64,000 nt of DNA from Anaerolineaceae bacterium (GTDB taxonomy: Bacteria; Chloroflexota; Anaerolineae; Anaerolineales; Anaerolineaceae), in the NCBI GenBank assembly GCA_030653365.1, contig JAURZL010000001.1, positions 184,902-248,901 of the forward strand, given 5' to 3'. Numbering within the stretch: position 1 is the stretch's first letter; each line of letters starts with the position of its first letter. A program made the position numbers and the translations under genes. Positions 1-8,952 of the stretch are shown here, one piece after another. A model generated the notes under the pieces. That model saw only the letters and a program-made list of their open reading frames with translations. It searched no databases and was not told where the DNA came from.

Positions 1-145
1 AAACTTCATCAAGGTCGAAGCGCGCATATTGATATTTGAACTCAATCGATTCAGCATCCGACTCGACATGAAAAGGGATTGTAAAATAGGTGCCTTGTTT
101 CTCGTGCTCAATAAATTTGTCTATATAAATCGTATCTTCAGCCAT
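1..145 (-). CDS. N-terminal fragment of an unidentified protein (cut by window edge)
   Basis: An open frame starts at an ATG at 145 and runs off the left edge, giving about 48 residues beginning MAEDTIYIDKFIEHEKQGTY. The start overlaps the stop of the upstream esterase gene by 8 bases, so the two are probably translationally coupled in one operon with the transporter before them. The visible part reads like a beta-sandwich (alternating hydrophobic strands, a TIPFHVE segment). It resembles the lead-in domain of CehA/McbA-type PHP metallohydrolases, but no catalytic residues are visible and this is a guess. Confidence 0.5.
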   Translation of the reverse strand, partial: MAEDTIYIDKFIEHEKQGTYFTIPFHVESDAESIEFKYQYARFDLDEV

Positions 146-938
146 TATTGATCTCCTGAATTATCTCTGCTTCGGGCATCGGTGCCAGAACCTCATTAAG
201 AAATCGCAGTATTTGCTTGTCCCAAAAAAACCAATTGTGATGAGCATCTTCTTCATGATAATGGACATTCAGACCAGCTGATCGGCAGGCTTGATGGAAA
301 TACACGCTCAGCGGATATACATCCTCCTGTGTTCCACAGGCTATATACAGGTCTGGTAATTGTGTTTTCTTTTCAACCGCGTTTTTCAACCAGATTGCCG
401 GGTCGTGTTCGCTGCCCGGCAACTTGCTGAAATCTCCAAAAAGATACTTAAATTCTTCCTGACGTTTATCATTTGGATTGTTCAAAATAGCCAAAGAAAG
501 CACACCAGAAAAGCTGGCTGCAGCTTGATATAAATCCGGTCGTAAGAAAGCAGCTTTGAATGCACCATAACCACCCATGGAGTTTCCAGCTATGTAAGTA
601 TTTTCTCTTTTTGGAGAAAGGTGAAACACATCTTCGATATATTTTGGAAGTTCTTCAACAAGATATGTGAAGTATGCCTGTCCATTGGGTTGATCGATGT
701 AAAAACTACGACCAAAGGATGGCATGATAACTACCAATCCATTCTTATGTGCATATGTCTCGATCGAAGTAAAACGTTGCCAGGCGCTACCGTCATCACT
801 TAAACCATGTAGCAGATACAGAACTTTTCTATCTCTTACCGGTTGATCTTTAATTTTTCCAGGATCCGGCAGGATTATATAGAGTGGTACATTGACCTGA
901 ATACTTTCCGGAACATGATCTAATCGTAATACAGCCAT
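138..938 (-). CDS. esterase, alpha/beta hydrolase (esterase D / XynZ-type)
   Basis: This 266-residue protein is a cytoplasmic serine esterase of the esterase D-like family, which cleaves acyl or acetyl esters. The nucleophile elbow GNSMGGYGA places the catalytic serine near residue 120. A HG oxyanion segment lies near residue 44 (LLHGLSDDG). A late Asp (GTQEDVYP) and His (DAHHNWFFW) complete a plausible triad. Length is normal and there is no signal peptide. The start ATG overlaps the stop of the upstream GPH transporter (TAATG), and its own stop overlaps the next start. This suggests an operon for uptake and de-esterification of a sugar-like compound, which is inference from context. The exact substrate cannot be told. 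Confidence 0.85.
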   Translation of the reverse strand: MAVLRLDHVPESIQVNVPLYIILPDPGKIKDQPVRDRKVLYLLHGLSDDGSAWQRFTSIETYAHKNGLVVIMPSFGRSFYIDQPNGQAYFTYLVEELPKYIEDVFHLSPKRENTYIAGNSMGGYGAFKAAFLRPDLYQAAASFSGVLSLAILNNPNDKRQEEFKYLFGDFSKLPGSEHDPAIWLKNAVEKKTQLPDLYIACGTQEDVYPLSVYFHQACRSAGLNVHYHEEDAHHNWFFWDKQILRFLNEVLAPMPEAEIIQEINNG

Positions 939-2251
939 TATGCTTCTTCTGCCGTGTTCAGGTCAATAACTGGTTTTGTGGGATCATTCTTTGGAAAATG
1001 AACAAAGAAGGAAAAGCCAAAACTGATCAGCATCAACACAAATGGGAATACCGTCAACAAGAAGCGGGAAGCTTCTCCTGGTTGGGGTCCTGGGTTATTT
1101 CCACTCTCAAATTGAAAGAAAACAAAGATCAAATAGAAAGCAGCACTGGTGAAAAGTCCGTTAAGACGGTTCATAAACCCTAAAGCGTTTGAAATGATGC
1201 CTTCACGACGAACATTGTATTTCTTGGTATCTTCATCCATGATTTTGGCACCGATTAAATCCATGGTTGTAATCACACCTGCAAAACCAAACCCGACCAA
1301 TGCACTACCCACAATTGCTGTTGGTAAAGAGTTCGCAAAATAAAGTGGCACAAAAGCGATGGCTAAGGAAATTAATGCCGCCCGCCACACAGGGATTAAT
1401 GTAAATTTCTTAACTAATCTAGCCCATACCACCACACAACCAATGGCAATTACCAACACAGAGGCAAATAAAATGGTGGATTGGCTATCCGGAATTTGCA
1501 ATGTATATTTTACAAAGAAGGGCAAAGAAGCCAACACCAGTGACATAGCTGCACTGTAAAATGCGTTGGTAAATCCAGCCAACCAGAATTTTCGATTGGT
1601 AAATAAACTCTTCAAACTATGCCAGAATTGTGGTTTTTCCTCTTCGTCCCGTACCTCGACCTCTTTTGAGGTGAAAGTCATATAGAGAATAACACTACCA
1701 CCCAGGATTCCATAGATGATTGCTGTCATACTGTATCCAATAGCACTGGTGACCATAGGTGTGAGCGCAATACTGATAATCATGGCTACTAATTGGAAAG
1801 CCTGGCGCATGGCATTCGTTTTTGCCCGGCTGGCGTCTGTTCGGAATAACTCCGGAAATAACGCCGCATAATTTGCATTAATGACGGAATCTAGCGTACC
1901 GGTCAGAATATAAAATAACATCGCATAGGCAAATAATGAATTTCCAGATAAGAATTCCGGGGTACTGTAGAAGGCGATAAAACACAATATTAATAGCGGG
2001 GTTCCGATGACCAGCCAGGGACGTCTACGTCCCCAACGGCTGCGGGTTCGATCAGAGAGGAATCCATATACTGGATTGTCGAGCGCATCAATAAAGGTGT
2101 ACCAGAATAAAATGGATGATAATTGAAGTGTGGTTAGACCCAGGTTGACGACATAATAGATCGCAGCATAAGTCTTGAACATATTGATAGGAATCGACGT
2201 GCCGAACATACCGATGGCATAATTGAAGGACTTGAAGCGCGGCTCTTGCAT
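938..2251 (-). CDS. MFS transporter, GPH (glycoside-pentoside-hexuronide) cation symporter family
   Basis: The 437-residue protein has about twelve hydrophobic segments. The cytoplasmic loop motif RSRWGRRRPWLVIG (around residues 68-82) is typical of the GPH sugar/cation symporter family. Members import glycosides, pentosides or uronides with Na+ or H+. A strong AGGAGG ribosome-binding site precedes the ATG at 2251. The stop overlaps the start of the esterase gene, so both are probably cotranscribed. The substrate is not predictable from sequence alone. Confidence 0.88.
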   Translation of the reverse strand: MQEPRFKSFNYAIGMFGTSIPINMFKTYAAIYYVVNLGLTTLQLSSILFWYTFIDALDNPVYGFLSDRTRSRWGRRRPWLVIGTPLLILCFIAFYSTPEFLSGNSLFAYAMLFYILTGTLDSVINANYAALFPELFRTDASRAKTNAMRQAFQLVAMIISIALTPMVTSAIGYSMTAIIYGILGGSVILYMTFTSKEVEVRDEEEKPQFWHSLKSLFTNRKFWLAGFTNAFYSAAMSLVLASLPFFVKYTLQIPDSQSTILFASVLVIAIGCVVVWARLVKKFTLIPVWRAALISLAIAFVPLYFANSLPTAIVGSALVGFGFAGVITTMDLIGAKIMDEDTKKYNVRREGIISNALGFMNRLNGLFTSAAFYLIFVFFQFESGNNPGPQPGEASRFLLTVFPFVLMLISFGFSFFVHFPKNDPTKPVIDLNTAEEA

Positions 2252-2393
2252 TTTTTTCCTCCTGAGAGATGGATTGAGTTATTAAAAATGATAATTTGTT
2301 GGGATAGAATACAATCATTGTATAACAGAAAAAATACAATATTCATTTTTATCTGTTTGAAATTTCTCAGGAAATTCGCGTTAGTAAATCTGA

Positions 2394-2858
2394 TTATAGA
2401 GCTTTGATCAAGATCACGGCAGGATTCTCCAGACCCCATATGGTATCTGTTTCGTATAATGGGGAAAAACCCAAAGCGTAATAGAATTCACGTGTGAGGG
2501 CATAATATGAATCAGGGTGGGAGGAAGATAAGGTTTTTACATGCAACCAATTTCCTTCGCTCATGCGAGCTTCTTTCTCGACACGCTCAACCAGTATTTT
2601 ACCGATCCCTTGCCGGTGATAATCTGGATGAACGGCTAAAAAGTGTATCTCATAAGAACCAGGAAATGGTTCTGCCAGAGTGATGACACCAACAACATTT
2701 CCATCTTTAACTGCAACCCAGGAAGGTAATTTGTTCAGGTTTTCGAGATAGGATGCATTCGCATCTGGAAGGCCAAACCAATCAGGTAAAGCTGCGATAA
2801 TATTAGAACAGGTTTGTTCATATGATGGTGAGTAGGGCAGCAAATTGACATCTGACAT
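2394..2858 (-). CDS. GNAT family N-acetyltransferase
   Basis: A 154-residue acetyl-CoA-dependent acetyltransferase fold. The acetyl-CoA loop is seen as HRQGIGKILVERVEKEA, preceded by the strand IHFLAVHPDY. The frame is open upstream to 2960, but that extension overlaps the preceding gene. The ATG at 2858 (MSDVNLLPYSP) is chosen because it lies 5 bases after the upstream stop. The acceptor substrate is unknown. It forms a tight pair with the upstream small gene. Confidence 0.8.
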   Translation of the reverse strand: MSDVNLLPYSPSYEQTCSNIIAALPDWFGLPDANASYLENLNKLPSWVAVKDGNVVGVITLAEPFPGSYEIHFLAVHPDYHRQGIGKILVERVEKEARMSEGNWLHVKTLSSSHPDSYYALTREFYYALGFSPLYETDTIWGLENPAVILIKAL

Positions 2859-2863
2859 ATTGA

Positions 2864-3163
2864 TTAATTCTCTTGATACCAGCGAGTTGGCTTCTTCTCT
2901 ATAGTACGTTTCACAACCCCTTTGGCTTCTAAATCTAATTGAACACATTTTACCCACCACATGGCTTTCTCGCCATTTGGGAACAAATCATCTGGTAAAA
3001 AAGGCAGCACTGCCTCACCCATCTCGACTTGCGTTAACCCAGGTTTTTCGAGGGGCAATGCAAGCAATAACGCTTTGCGCATCGCTGAATATTTGGCAGC
3101 ATCAACATTGGATGTTCGTCCAGGAGTATTAACATTTTCGACTGCAATTTTTTCAGGTTTCAT
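2864..3163 (-). CDS. small DUF6958-like protein
   Basis: This 99-residue cytoplasmic protein begins MKPEKIAVENVNTPGRTSNV and contains the segments DAAKYSAMRKALL, PGLTQVEMGEAVLPFLP and WWVKCVQLDLEAKG. The spacing matches the small family I recall as DUF6958, which looks like a winged-helix fold. The family name is from memory and was not checked. It lies directly upstream of a GNAT gene and downstream of an ASCH gene on the same strand. No biochemical role is known. Confidence 0.65.
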   Translation of the reverse strand: MKPEKIAVENVNTPGRTSNVDAAKYSAMRKALLLALPLEKPGLTQVEMGEAVLPFLPDDLFPNGEKAMWWVKCVQLDLEAKGVVKRTIEKKPTRWYQEN

Positions 3164-3191
3164 TTTTTCTCCTTTATCAAATGTTTAACGA

Positions 3192-3572
3192 TCAACCAGA
3201 AATGGCATCATCCTGAATTAATTCAAAATAAAATGCAACGAATTCCAGATCAGGTCGGATATTATCAAAATAATATAAATGATCCTGACGGAATTCTTCT
3301 GCATTGTTATTTGTTTCTCCGCGCCATAAACGCTCTGGGATGTTATCCCAACGGCATAATTCCATCGCGGTTATCCTGATGGTAGCTCTTCGTTCTAAAT
3401 GACTGTCATAAACATCATAATATTCACCCACAACCAATGGATCGTCATGGTCTCCATCTGATAAATCCACTTCTCCCAGTCGAACAACACTGGCAGTTTT
3501 CCTGCCTTCAGTGATTTGTTCCACCAGGCTGTCAAAATCAAATTGGATTTTTCTTTTTTTTCGTGATTTCAT
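3192..3572 (-). CDS. ASCH-domain protein
   Basis: The 126-residue protein has the ASCH layout: an early LVEQITEGRKTASVVRLGE segment (the GRKTA signature), a VGEYYDVYDS strand, then RATIRITAMELCRWDNIP. ASCH domains have a PUA-like beta barrel and are thought to bind RNA or nucleotides; some act on modified nucleosides. The start ATG overlaps the upstream stop by one base (TAATG), so it is coupled to the DUF1801 gene. The specific ligand is unknown. Confidence 0.72.
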   Translation of the reverse strand: MKSRKKRKIQFDFDSLVEQITEGRKTASVVRLGEVDLSDGDHDDPLVVGEYYDVYDSHLERRATIRITAMELCRWDNIPERLWRGETNNNAEEFRQDHLYYFDNIRPDLEFVAFYFELIQDDAISG

Positions 3573-3955
3573 TATTTTTTCTTTGCTTTTTTTTCTGCAT
3601 TTGCCAGATTTTCTTCTACTCTAAACAATACGATCCGCCTGATCAAATCCAAAGGCATTGGTTTGTCTATAGGAAATTGTACCGATCCCTTAGCACCTTT
3701 AAATTGGGATAACTCTTCTTTGAATTTCTCAATTCCACTGGGAACCGGATAAAATCCGATATGATTTTTATAAGCTGCAAAATGAACCAGGTTTCCTTTG
3801 AGGAAAAACGTAGGCATTTGATAACTGATTTTCTCTGTTGCTTCCGGTACTTCTTCTTTTATGACTGATCGAATCTTTTGCAGGATTTTTTGAATATCTT
3901 CCGGAAATTGCTCAATATACTCATCAATTGTTTGATAGGTGGGATTCTTTTCCAT
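3572..3955 (-). CDS. DUF1801 (YdhG-like) protein
   Basis: A 127-residue cytoplasmic protein with the classic DUF1801 order: TIDEYIEQFPEDIQKILQKI at the start, a central ATEKISYQMPTFF, then HIGFYPVPSGIEKF. The family has a frataxin-like or YdhG fold, and some members were proposed as iron chaperones, but function is not settled. The tail is lysine-rich. It is the first gene of a minus-strand run (3955 to 2394). Two further DUF1801-type genes lie at 57.6 and 59.1 kb. Confidence 0.8.
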   Translation of the reverse strand: MEKNPTYQTIDEYIEQFPEDIQKILQKIRSVIKEEVPEATEKISYQMPTFFLKGNLVHFAAYKNHIGFYPVPSGIEKFKEELSQFKGAKGSVQFPIDKPMPLDLIRRIVLFRVEENLANAEKKAKKK

Positions 3956-4143
3956 GCTATTTCCTTATTCTAATATGATTGAAACGACCTCACAAATTAT
4001 TGCATGAATTAATTCAAATACAAACATCGTAGGTTATATAAATTTAGAAATAACTCTCAATCGATTGGATTGAAACAAAAATCAACGGTATGTATAAATT
4101 GTCAACGCTGTCAATTCTCTTCATAAATTTCCCGTTTGTTCGA

Positions 4144-4149
4144 TATAAT
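4144..4149 (+). promoter_or_regulatory. candidate -10 element upstream of the URO-D-like gene
   Basis: A perfect TATAAT lies about 80 bases before the ATG at 4230. The matching -35 region (around 4120-4126) is weak, so this is a tentative sigma70-type promoter in the divergent gap between the DUF1801 gene and this gene. Confidence 0.3.
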
Positions 4150-4229
4150 TATAGTCTCAGGTCTTTCCGTGTAAGATCCTCATTACAATTATTGAGTAAT
4201 CCTCCCAATAAAAAGGAAAATCATTTTCT

Positions 4230-5348
4230 ATGAATAATCATTCCATTCACCATCAGCCAAATTTTGAAAATTTCAAAAGAGCAATAAAAACAAAAATTCC
4301 TGGCCCAGTTCCAATTGGTGATTTATTTGCCGATCTTGAAGTAGTCGGAGAGTTATTGGGAGAAAAAGGGATTGATTATTATGGTGAAATGATGATTGAA
4401 AGAAATTCATCAATCTCGGATCTTAAAAAAATAGCTGATCGCTATGCAAGTCAGGTAATCCGTTTTTGCCTTAAAACTGGTTGGGACTATGCTTGGGGAT
4501 TTAGTTTTATTCCTTTTGAGGGATTGAGAAATTTTGAGTCTAATGAACAATTGGAACATGATGATCGCAGAAGAATCTGGACGAACGATAATGAAGGTCC
4601 CATTAGTTCATGGGATGATTTTAACAAGTATCCATGGCCTCGCGATATTGAAAAAATAAATCTTTCCGTTCGACGCATGTCTAACCTGGTTCCATCAGGC
4701 ATGAAAGTCATGGTTATACCTGGTGGAATTTTTGAGTGGACGACCTGGTTGATGGGATTTGTGCCTTTCAGTTATGCTTTGGCAGATCAACCTGACCTGG
4801 TCGACGCAGTGATTGAAAAAGTGACTGAAATCGTTTTTTCTGTTGTGGATAATATTATTGATGAACCTGGCGTTGGTGGCATCTTCATGGGGGATGACTG
4901 GGGGTATGCAACGGGTACGATGATCTCAACAAAAATAATGCGGGAAAAATTCATACCACCTCTGAAGAAAATCGTGGATCGTGTTCACCAGGCGGACAAA
5001 TTATTTCTGTTACATTCTTGTGGAAAAATGTATAAATTAATGGATGATTTGATCGCTATTGGTGTGGATGGAAAACACAGCTATGAGGACAAAATATTTC
5101 CTGTGGAACAAGCATACCAACAATATGCTGACCAGATCGCCATTATCGGTGGAGTGGATGTGCATTTATTAGCATCGGGGACGGAGGATCAGGTACGCAA
5201 ACGGACTCGCGAGATCCTGGAAGCCTGTGCTCCAGGTGGACATTACGTTCTGGGCACTGGAAATTCCGTGGTTAATTACATGCCTTTAAGCAATTACCTG
5301 GCTATGTTGGATGAAGGTCGACGTTGGAATGAGGAGAATTGGTCCTGA
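4230..5348 (+). CDS. uroporphyrinogen decarboxylase-like (URO-D / corrinoid methyltransferase) protein
   Basis: The 372-residue protein is a TIM-barrel member of the URO-D superfamily. It ends with the family pattern of a cofactor-side HSCG motif (residues 262-265), IIGGVDVHLLASG and APGGHYVLGTGNSV. The His-x-Cys pair is the zinc-binding arrangement of MtaA/CmuA-type methyltransferases, not of the heme enzyme HemE. A methyl-transfer role on a corrinoid protein is therefore more likely than heme synthesis, but no corrinoid-protein gene is adjacent. It stands alone on the plus strand between minus-strand genes. Confidence 0.75.
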   Translation: MNNHSIHHQPNFENFKRAIKTKIPGPVPIGDLFADLEVVGELLGEKGIDYYGEMMIERNSSISDLKKIADRYASQVIRFCLKTGWDYAWGFSFIPFEGLRNFESNEQLEHDDRRRIWTNDNEGPISSWDDFNKYPWPRDIEKINLSVRRMSNLVPSGMKVMVIPGGIFEWTTWLMGFVPFSYALADQPDLVDAVIEKVTEIVFSVVDNIIDEPGVGGIFMGDDWGYATGTMISTKIMREKFIPPLKKIVDRVHQADKLFLLHSCGKMYKLMDDLIAIGVDGKHSYEDKIFPVEQAYQQYADQIAIIGGVDVHLLASGTEDQVRKRTREILEACAPGGHYVLGTGNSVVNYMPLSNYLAMLDEGRRWNEENWS

Positions 5349-5390
5349 TTCCTCATCAATGAACTCTCAATTAAAACGATAACTTAATAA

Positions 5391-5933
5391 TCACTGAATA
5401 GATGGATTTTTTATTGAGATTAGAGAAGCAGTTATTTTTTCTGCCCAATTCTTAATATCTTCCCAATTTCTGGCATCATTGGCTGCTAAATTATGAAGGG
5501 GAGAAGCAGGTGGCAGAGTCAGAAATTTATCCAGAAGACGCAGTTTTTTAGGGTTGTATTTTCCACCAAACATTACAGTCGATATAGGTTTAAACCAAGG
5601 AAATTGTTTGAGTTCTTTGTCCAGTTGGTTTTGTGTTTCTGTTAATTCCTTTTCAGTTTCACCAATGGGGCCAAGGGCAAAAAAAGCAACTGGCTTTTTG
5701 GAGAGCATATCCTGATTCCTGAGCAGGAAATTTTTTGCATCTTTTAACATTCCACCAATATAATAAGGTGCTCCAATGACAATAAATTGATATTGTTCGA
5801 TCGTGTCAACTTTTTTGCAGGGAAGTACTTCCACCTCAAATTCATCATGAATCAAAATTTGTGCAATTTTTTCCGCAACCTCTTTGGTGGATCCATAACG
5901 GGTGGCATAGGTAATCAATACTGATTCTGACAT
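5391..5933 (-). CDS. flavodoxin-domain protein (HemG-like)
   Basis: The 180-residue cytoplasmic protein opens with the FMN phosphate-binding loop ITYATRYGSTKEVAEKIA. It continues with IVIGAPYYIGGMLKDA and FFALGPIGE, as expected for the flavodoxin fold. It belongs to the flavodoxin or protoporphyrinogen IX dehydrogenase HemG-like group, an electron carrier or menaquinone-linked oxidase. It is convergent with the URO-D-like gene. That neighbour is unlikely to be heme-related, so pathway assignment stays open. A GGAGG site precedes the ATG. Confidence 0.8.
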   Translation of the reverse strand: MSESVLITYATRYGSTKEVAEKIAQILIHDEFEVEVLPCKKVDTIEQYQFIVIGAPYYIGGMLKDAKNFLLRNQDMLSKKPVAFFALGPIGETEKELTETQNQLDKELKQFPWFKPISTVMFGGKYNPKKLRLLDKFLTLPPASPLHNLAANDARNWEDIKNWAEKITASLISIKNPSIQ

Positions 5934-6107
5934 GATAGCCTCCTTACTAATCGATCATTAGAATAATCGCCCAAGTTGTTGCCTGGTCATTTGAGTAAAC
6001 AGTTAGCTAGTATTTTTTGTTTCATACCGATAATAGATGGGAATTGTGATAAAAGAATCATCTCAACCCTAATTATTCTACACATTTTCTGATAGAAAAA
6101 ACAAGGA

Positions 6108-7106
6108 TTAAAGCAATAATTTCAGAGAATCAAAATCAAAGTCAATAAAAGGAACATCATGTTCGATATTGTATTTTCGGTTTTTCATAAAGGTATTCAA
6201 CCAATCATGCTCAATATTGGCAATGTCAAAATCACGATGGATAACAGCGTACAACTCTATTTCGCGAATTTTTAGAAAATGAGGGATTTCTTTTAACAAT
6301 TCCAGATTCAGAGAACAGTGTCTCAAGTATCCTCGCAGAAAATGACTCATGAATTCCTGTGTGAAAGCAACCCAGTCATCTGTCTCCACAACATTGTAGA
6401 ACAGGACAATGGCAATGTCATTAATGTACCAACTATAGCCACAATCATCAAAATCAAATAAAGTGATCTTTCCATCTTCGTCAATAAATAAGTTGTTACC
6501 ATGAGCATCCTGATGGATCAATCCATAAGTCTCAATATTCTTCGGGAGTGTATTGACATACTCACAAACGACTTTGTATTTCTTATGGGCGAGAAATTCA
6601 TCCTCTGGTAAAAATTGTTCCACAAAATTAAAAATCGGATCATCCCATTCAGGTCGTTTTCTTTCAGGTAGGATTGGATGGAATTGTTTCGTTGAGGAAT
6701 GCATCCTGCCAATGAGTTCCCCATAAGACACATAGAGATCAGGCGTCCATCTATCCCATGGAGGTTCACCCTCTGCTTTCACAAAGGCAGTTGCCAGGAA
6801 TTGCCCATCCTCCGCGTCCTGAATAGCTTCCACCAGATTACCAGCTTTAGAAAGAATGGCTCTGGCAACCGAAATTCCATGATCTGCGAGATAATTGATC
6901 CAATCGACCTCTCCCTGAATGAGAGCTTCATTACGGCGAATCGAATGCGAAATTCGCAGGATGTATTCACCGGAGTCATTTTTGAATTCGTAAATGAAAC
7001 TCTCAAAACTATCCAGAATCTGAATTTCTTGCTCTCCGATTCTGAAGCGCTGCATGGCTTCCTTTAAAATAGTGTCAGTAAAACGATCTTTAATCCTTTG
7101 TTCCAA
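6108..7106 (-). CDS. APH-family phosphotransferase (kinase-like)
   Basis: The 332-residue protein has the aminoglycoside-phosphotransferase/choline-kinase fold. The catalytic loop HQDAHGNNLF is at residues 198-207 (Asp200) and the metal-binding LFDFDDCG near 217-224. The N-terminal lobe carries the YILRISHS strand. The family phosphorylates small hydroxyl compounds such as homoserine, choline or aminosugars. No resistance role can be inferred. It is a single gene with a 42-base gap to the downstream GNAT gene. A second, diverged member is at 43.2-44.1 kb. Confidence 0.82.
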   Translation of the reverse strand: MEQRIKDRFTDTILKEAMQRFRIGEQEIQILDSFESFIYEFKNDSGEYILRISHSIRRNEALIQGEVDWINYLADHGISVARAILSKAGNLVEAIQDAEDGQFLATAFVKAEGEPPWDRWTPDLYVSYGELIGRMHSSTKQFHPILPERKRPEWDDPIFNFVEQFLPEDEFLAHKKYKVVCEYVNTLPKNIETYGLIHQDAHGNNLFIDEDGKITLFDFDDCGYSWYINDIAIVLFYNVVETDDWVAFTQEFMSHFLRGYLRHCSLNLELLKEIPHFLKIREIELYAVIHRDFDIANIEHDWLNTFMKNRKYNIEHDVPFIDFDFDSLKLLL

Positions 7107-7148
7107 TTGAGGTCCTTTTATTTCATGATCTTGTACTTCTTCGTAAAT

Positions 7149-7688
7149 CTATCCCCATTCTCTTCCCAAAATTGCATACAAAAACTCGCTTCCCCAGAAT
7201 CCTTTAAACCAAATGTTTTCTATAAAATGTCCTTCATGACGCATACCAACCCGTTCCAGCAATCTTACTGATGGGTTATTCTCAACATCACAAATTGCAA
7301 CAACCCGGTGTAAATTCATCTGTGTAAAAAGAAAATTCAAAAGACTTTTTACGGCTTCAGTAGCATACCCCTGGTTTTGAAAGGAGCGATCAAATGTAAA
7401 GCCGATTTCAGCCTGACGAGGATCGTCCCTATTAATCCGGAAGGCAACATCGCCAATGATCCCTGGTTGATCCTGACGTTCTACTGCTAATTGATACCAT
7501 TCTCCTGGTGTACCGGGTTTAAAACGGTTAATATCTGCCAGAAAAACCAACGCCTGCTCCATCGTATAGGGAATTTCCCAGGATTGATATTTCGCTACAT
7601 CCGGGTCAGACCGGTAGGCAGAAAAGGCTTCCAGATCTGATTCTCTGAATGGACGAATGAAAAGTCGGTCACTTCGTAAATAAATCAT
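7149..7688 (-). CDS. GNAT acetyltransferase, RimJ/RimL type
   Basis: A 179-residue protein with the RimJ/RimL layout: LRSDRLFIRPFRESDLEAF at the start, a QAEIGFTFDRSFQNQGYATEA acetyl-CoA site split over two strands, and the late NNPSVRLLERVGMRHEG motif. Members acetylate N-terminal amines of ribosomal proteins or other amines. Only one base separates the end of the upstream YrdB-like gene from this start, so they are cotranscribed. The substrate is unknown. Confidence 0.85.
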   Translation of the reverse strand: MIYLRSDRLFIRPFRESDLEAFSAYRSDPDVAKYQSWEIPYTMEQALVFLADINRFKPGTPGEWYQLAVERQDQPGIIGDVAFRINRDDPRQAEIGFTFDRSFQNQGYATEAVKSLLNFLFTQMNLHRVVAICDVENNPSVRLLERVGMRHEGHFIENIWFKGFWGSEFLYAILGREWG

Positions 7689-7689
7689 T

Positions 7690-8052
7690 TTAATTTTGTT
7701 TGATCATCCATAAAATTCGATCATATGAAATGATGTAATGGATGACCAAAAGAATCGCCATTGCCCAACCCAAGGTGAGGTAATTGGCATCCATCAATGC
7801 CCAGGTAGCAAACCCAAAAAATACAATTTCATAAGCCAATCGCAATTTGCCTGGGATCGCAACCGGTGCAGCTCCTGGATCATTTGGAACACGGAATATT
7901 CCCCAAATGGCTGCAGCGATCAAAGGAATACCAATTGCAAAAACAAAACGCATGGAACCTTCACCATTTTGCCAACCCCATACTCCCATTGCGAACAAGG
8001 CAGAAAGTTCAAGCAAGAAACGGATCGTTAAATTAATTGGATTTGAACCCAT
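7690..8052 (-). CDS. YrdB/DUF2568 membrane protein
   Basis: A 120-residue integral membrane protein with about four hydrophobic segments. The motifs WGIFRVPNDPG and PGKLRLAYEIVFF are characteristic of the YrdB (DUF2568) family, whose function is unknown. The frame is open to 8112, but the ATG at 8052 (MGSNPINLTIRFLLELSALF) is preferred because family members start just before the first membrane segment. It is coupled to the downstream GNAT gene. Confidence 0.78.
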   Translation of the reverse strand: MGSNPINLTIRFLLELSALFAMGVWGWQNGEGSMRFVFAIGIPLIAAAIWGIFRVPNDPGAAPVAIPGKLRLAYEIVFFGFATWALMDANYLTLGWAMAILLVIHYIISYDRILWMIKQN

Positions 8053-8218
8053 TGTTTTCCCTATAATGGCATGATTATCACAATCAAACGAATTAACCAA
8101 ACTCAATTTCAACTGAAATGATAAATTCGTATTAAATAGTTAACAATTATGGTGCCAAAAGATTATATAAACCGATTCCATATTGTTCAACCTGGTTTAT
8201 AACCCATTTCAGATTCTT

Positions 8219-8890
8219 TCAAACCCCAAGAACTAATCGAATCATTTCTAAGTTCACTATAAAATCATAAATACCTATGCTAATTAATAATATACCCCCA
8301 ATAATATTAATCAATCGCGAATGGGTCGCAAGCCATCTTGTAATTGATCGTTGCAATACCCCAGAAATTAAGGACAATCCCAATAATGGCAGGCCAAATC
8401 CCAGTCCAAACCAGAGAAAGACGTTCAATCTACTAAAGGCTTCGACAGAAGTTAATGAAATTGCAAAGATGCCAACGACCAGGGGACCCGAACAGGGGAG
8501 AGCAATTGGACCATATAATAGTCCATAAATAAAAGCATTAAAATACGGATTTTGCAAAACTGGTACTTTAACCTGTGGAAGCGCTTTAAATGGATTCTTA
8601 TCAAGGAGGAGTAAAACTCCTAATGTTATTAGGAATAAGTCTGCAAGGGGGATAATAATTGACAATGCCCGCCCAACAGAAATAGAAAGTAAGGCAATCA
8701 GCAAACCTAATGCAAGCATCATCGTAAGAACTCCTGCCAGAACGAAAAATCCCAGGAAGTATTTTCCTTTCCTGTGGTTTCCCATGCTTGCTCCGCTAAG
8801 ATAGGCAAGATATCCAGGATATAGGGGGATAATACAGGGACTGGCACTTGCCAGAAGACCCAGTCCGAGAGATGTGAGATTTGCTTCCAT
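8219..8890 (-). CDS. ccdA: CcdA/DsbD-type thiol-disulfide membrane transporter
   Basis: The 223-residue polytopic protein has the two redox cysteines of CcdA in their usual setting: SPCIIPLYPGY (Cys19) and LPCSGPLVVG (Cys133). It passes electrons from cytoplasmic thioredoxin across the membrane to extracytoplasmic thiol proteins. About six membrane segments are visible. The gene follows a TlpA-like lipoprotein, the natural partner it would keep reduced. A hairpin in the gap between them may lower its expression. Confidence 0.88.
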   Translation of the reverse strand: MEANLTSLGLGLLASASPCIIPLYPGYLAYLSGASMGNHRKGKYFLGFFVLAGVLTMMLALGLLIALLSISVGRALSIIIPLADLFLITLGVLLLLDKNPFKALPQVKVPVLQNPYFNAFIYGLLYGPIALPCSGPLVVGIFAISLTSVEAFSRLNVFLWFGLGFGLPLLGLSLISGVLQRSITRWLATHSRLINIIGGILLISIGIYDFIVNLEMIRLVLGV

Positions 8891-8910
8891 AGATTCCTTT
8901 CAAAAATAAG

Positions 8911-8937
8911 GACCGCTGAGAACATTCCTCAGCGGTC
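8911..8937 (-). terminator. intercistronic hairpin between the tlpA-like gene and ccdA
   Basis: A perfect 10-bp stem (GACCGCTGAG / CTCAGCGGTC) with a 7-base loop. Read on the minus strand it is followed by a T-rich tract (TTATTTTT). It sits between the stop at 8953 and the ccdA start at 8890, so it can act as a partial terminator or an mRNA-stabilising element. Confidence 0.6.
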
Positions 8938-8952
8938 AACTTATTCATTAAT

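Noticed and set aside
2134..2439. Minus-strand frames overlapping the transporter start
   Set aside because: They overlap the well-supported GPH transporter N-terminus in other frames and match no pattern.
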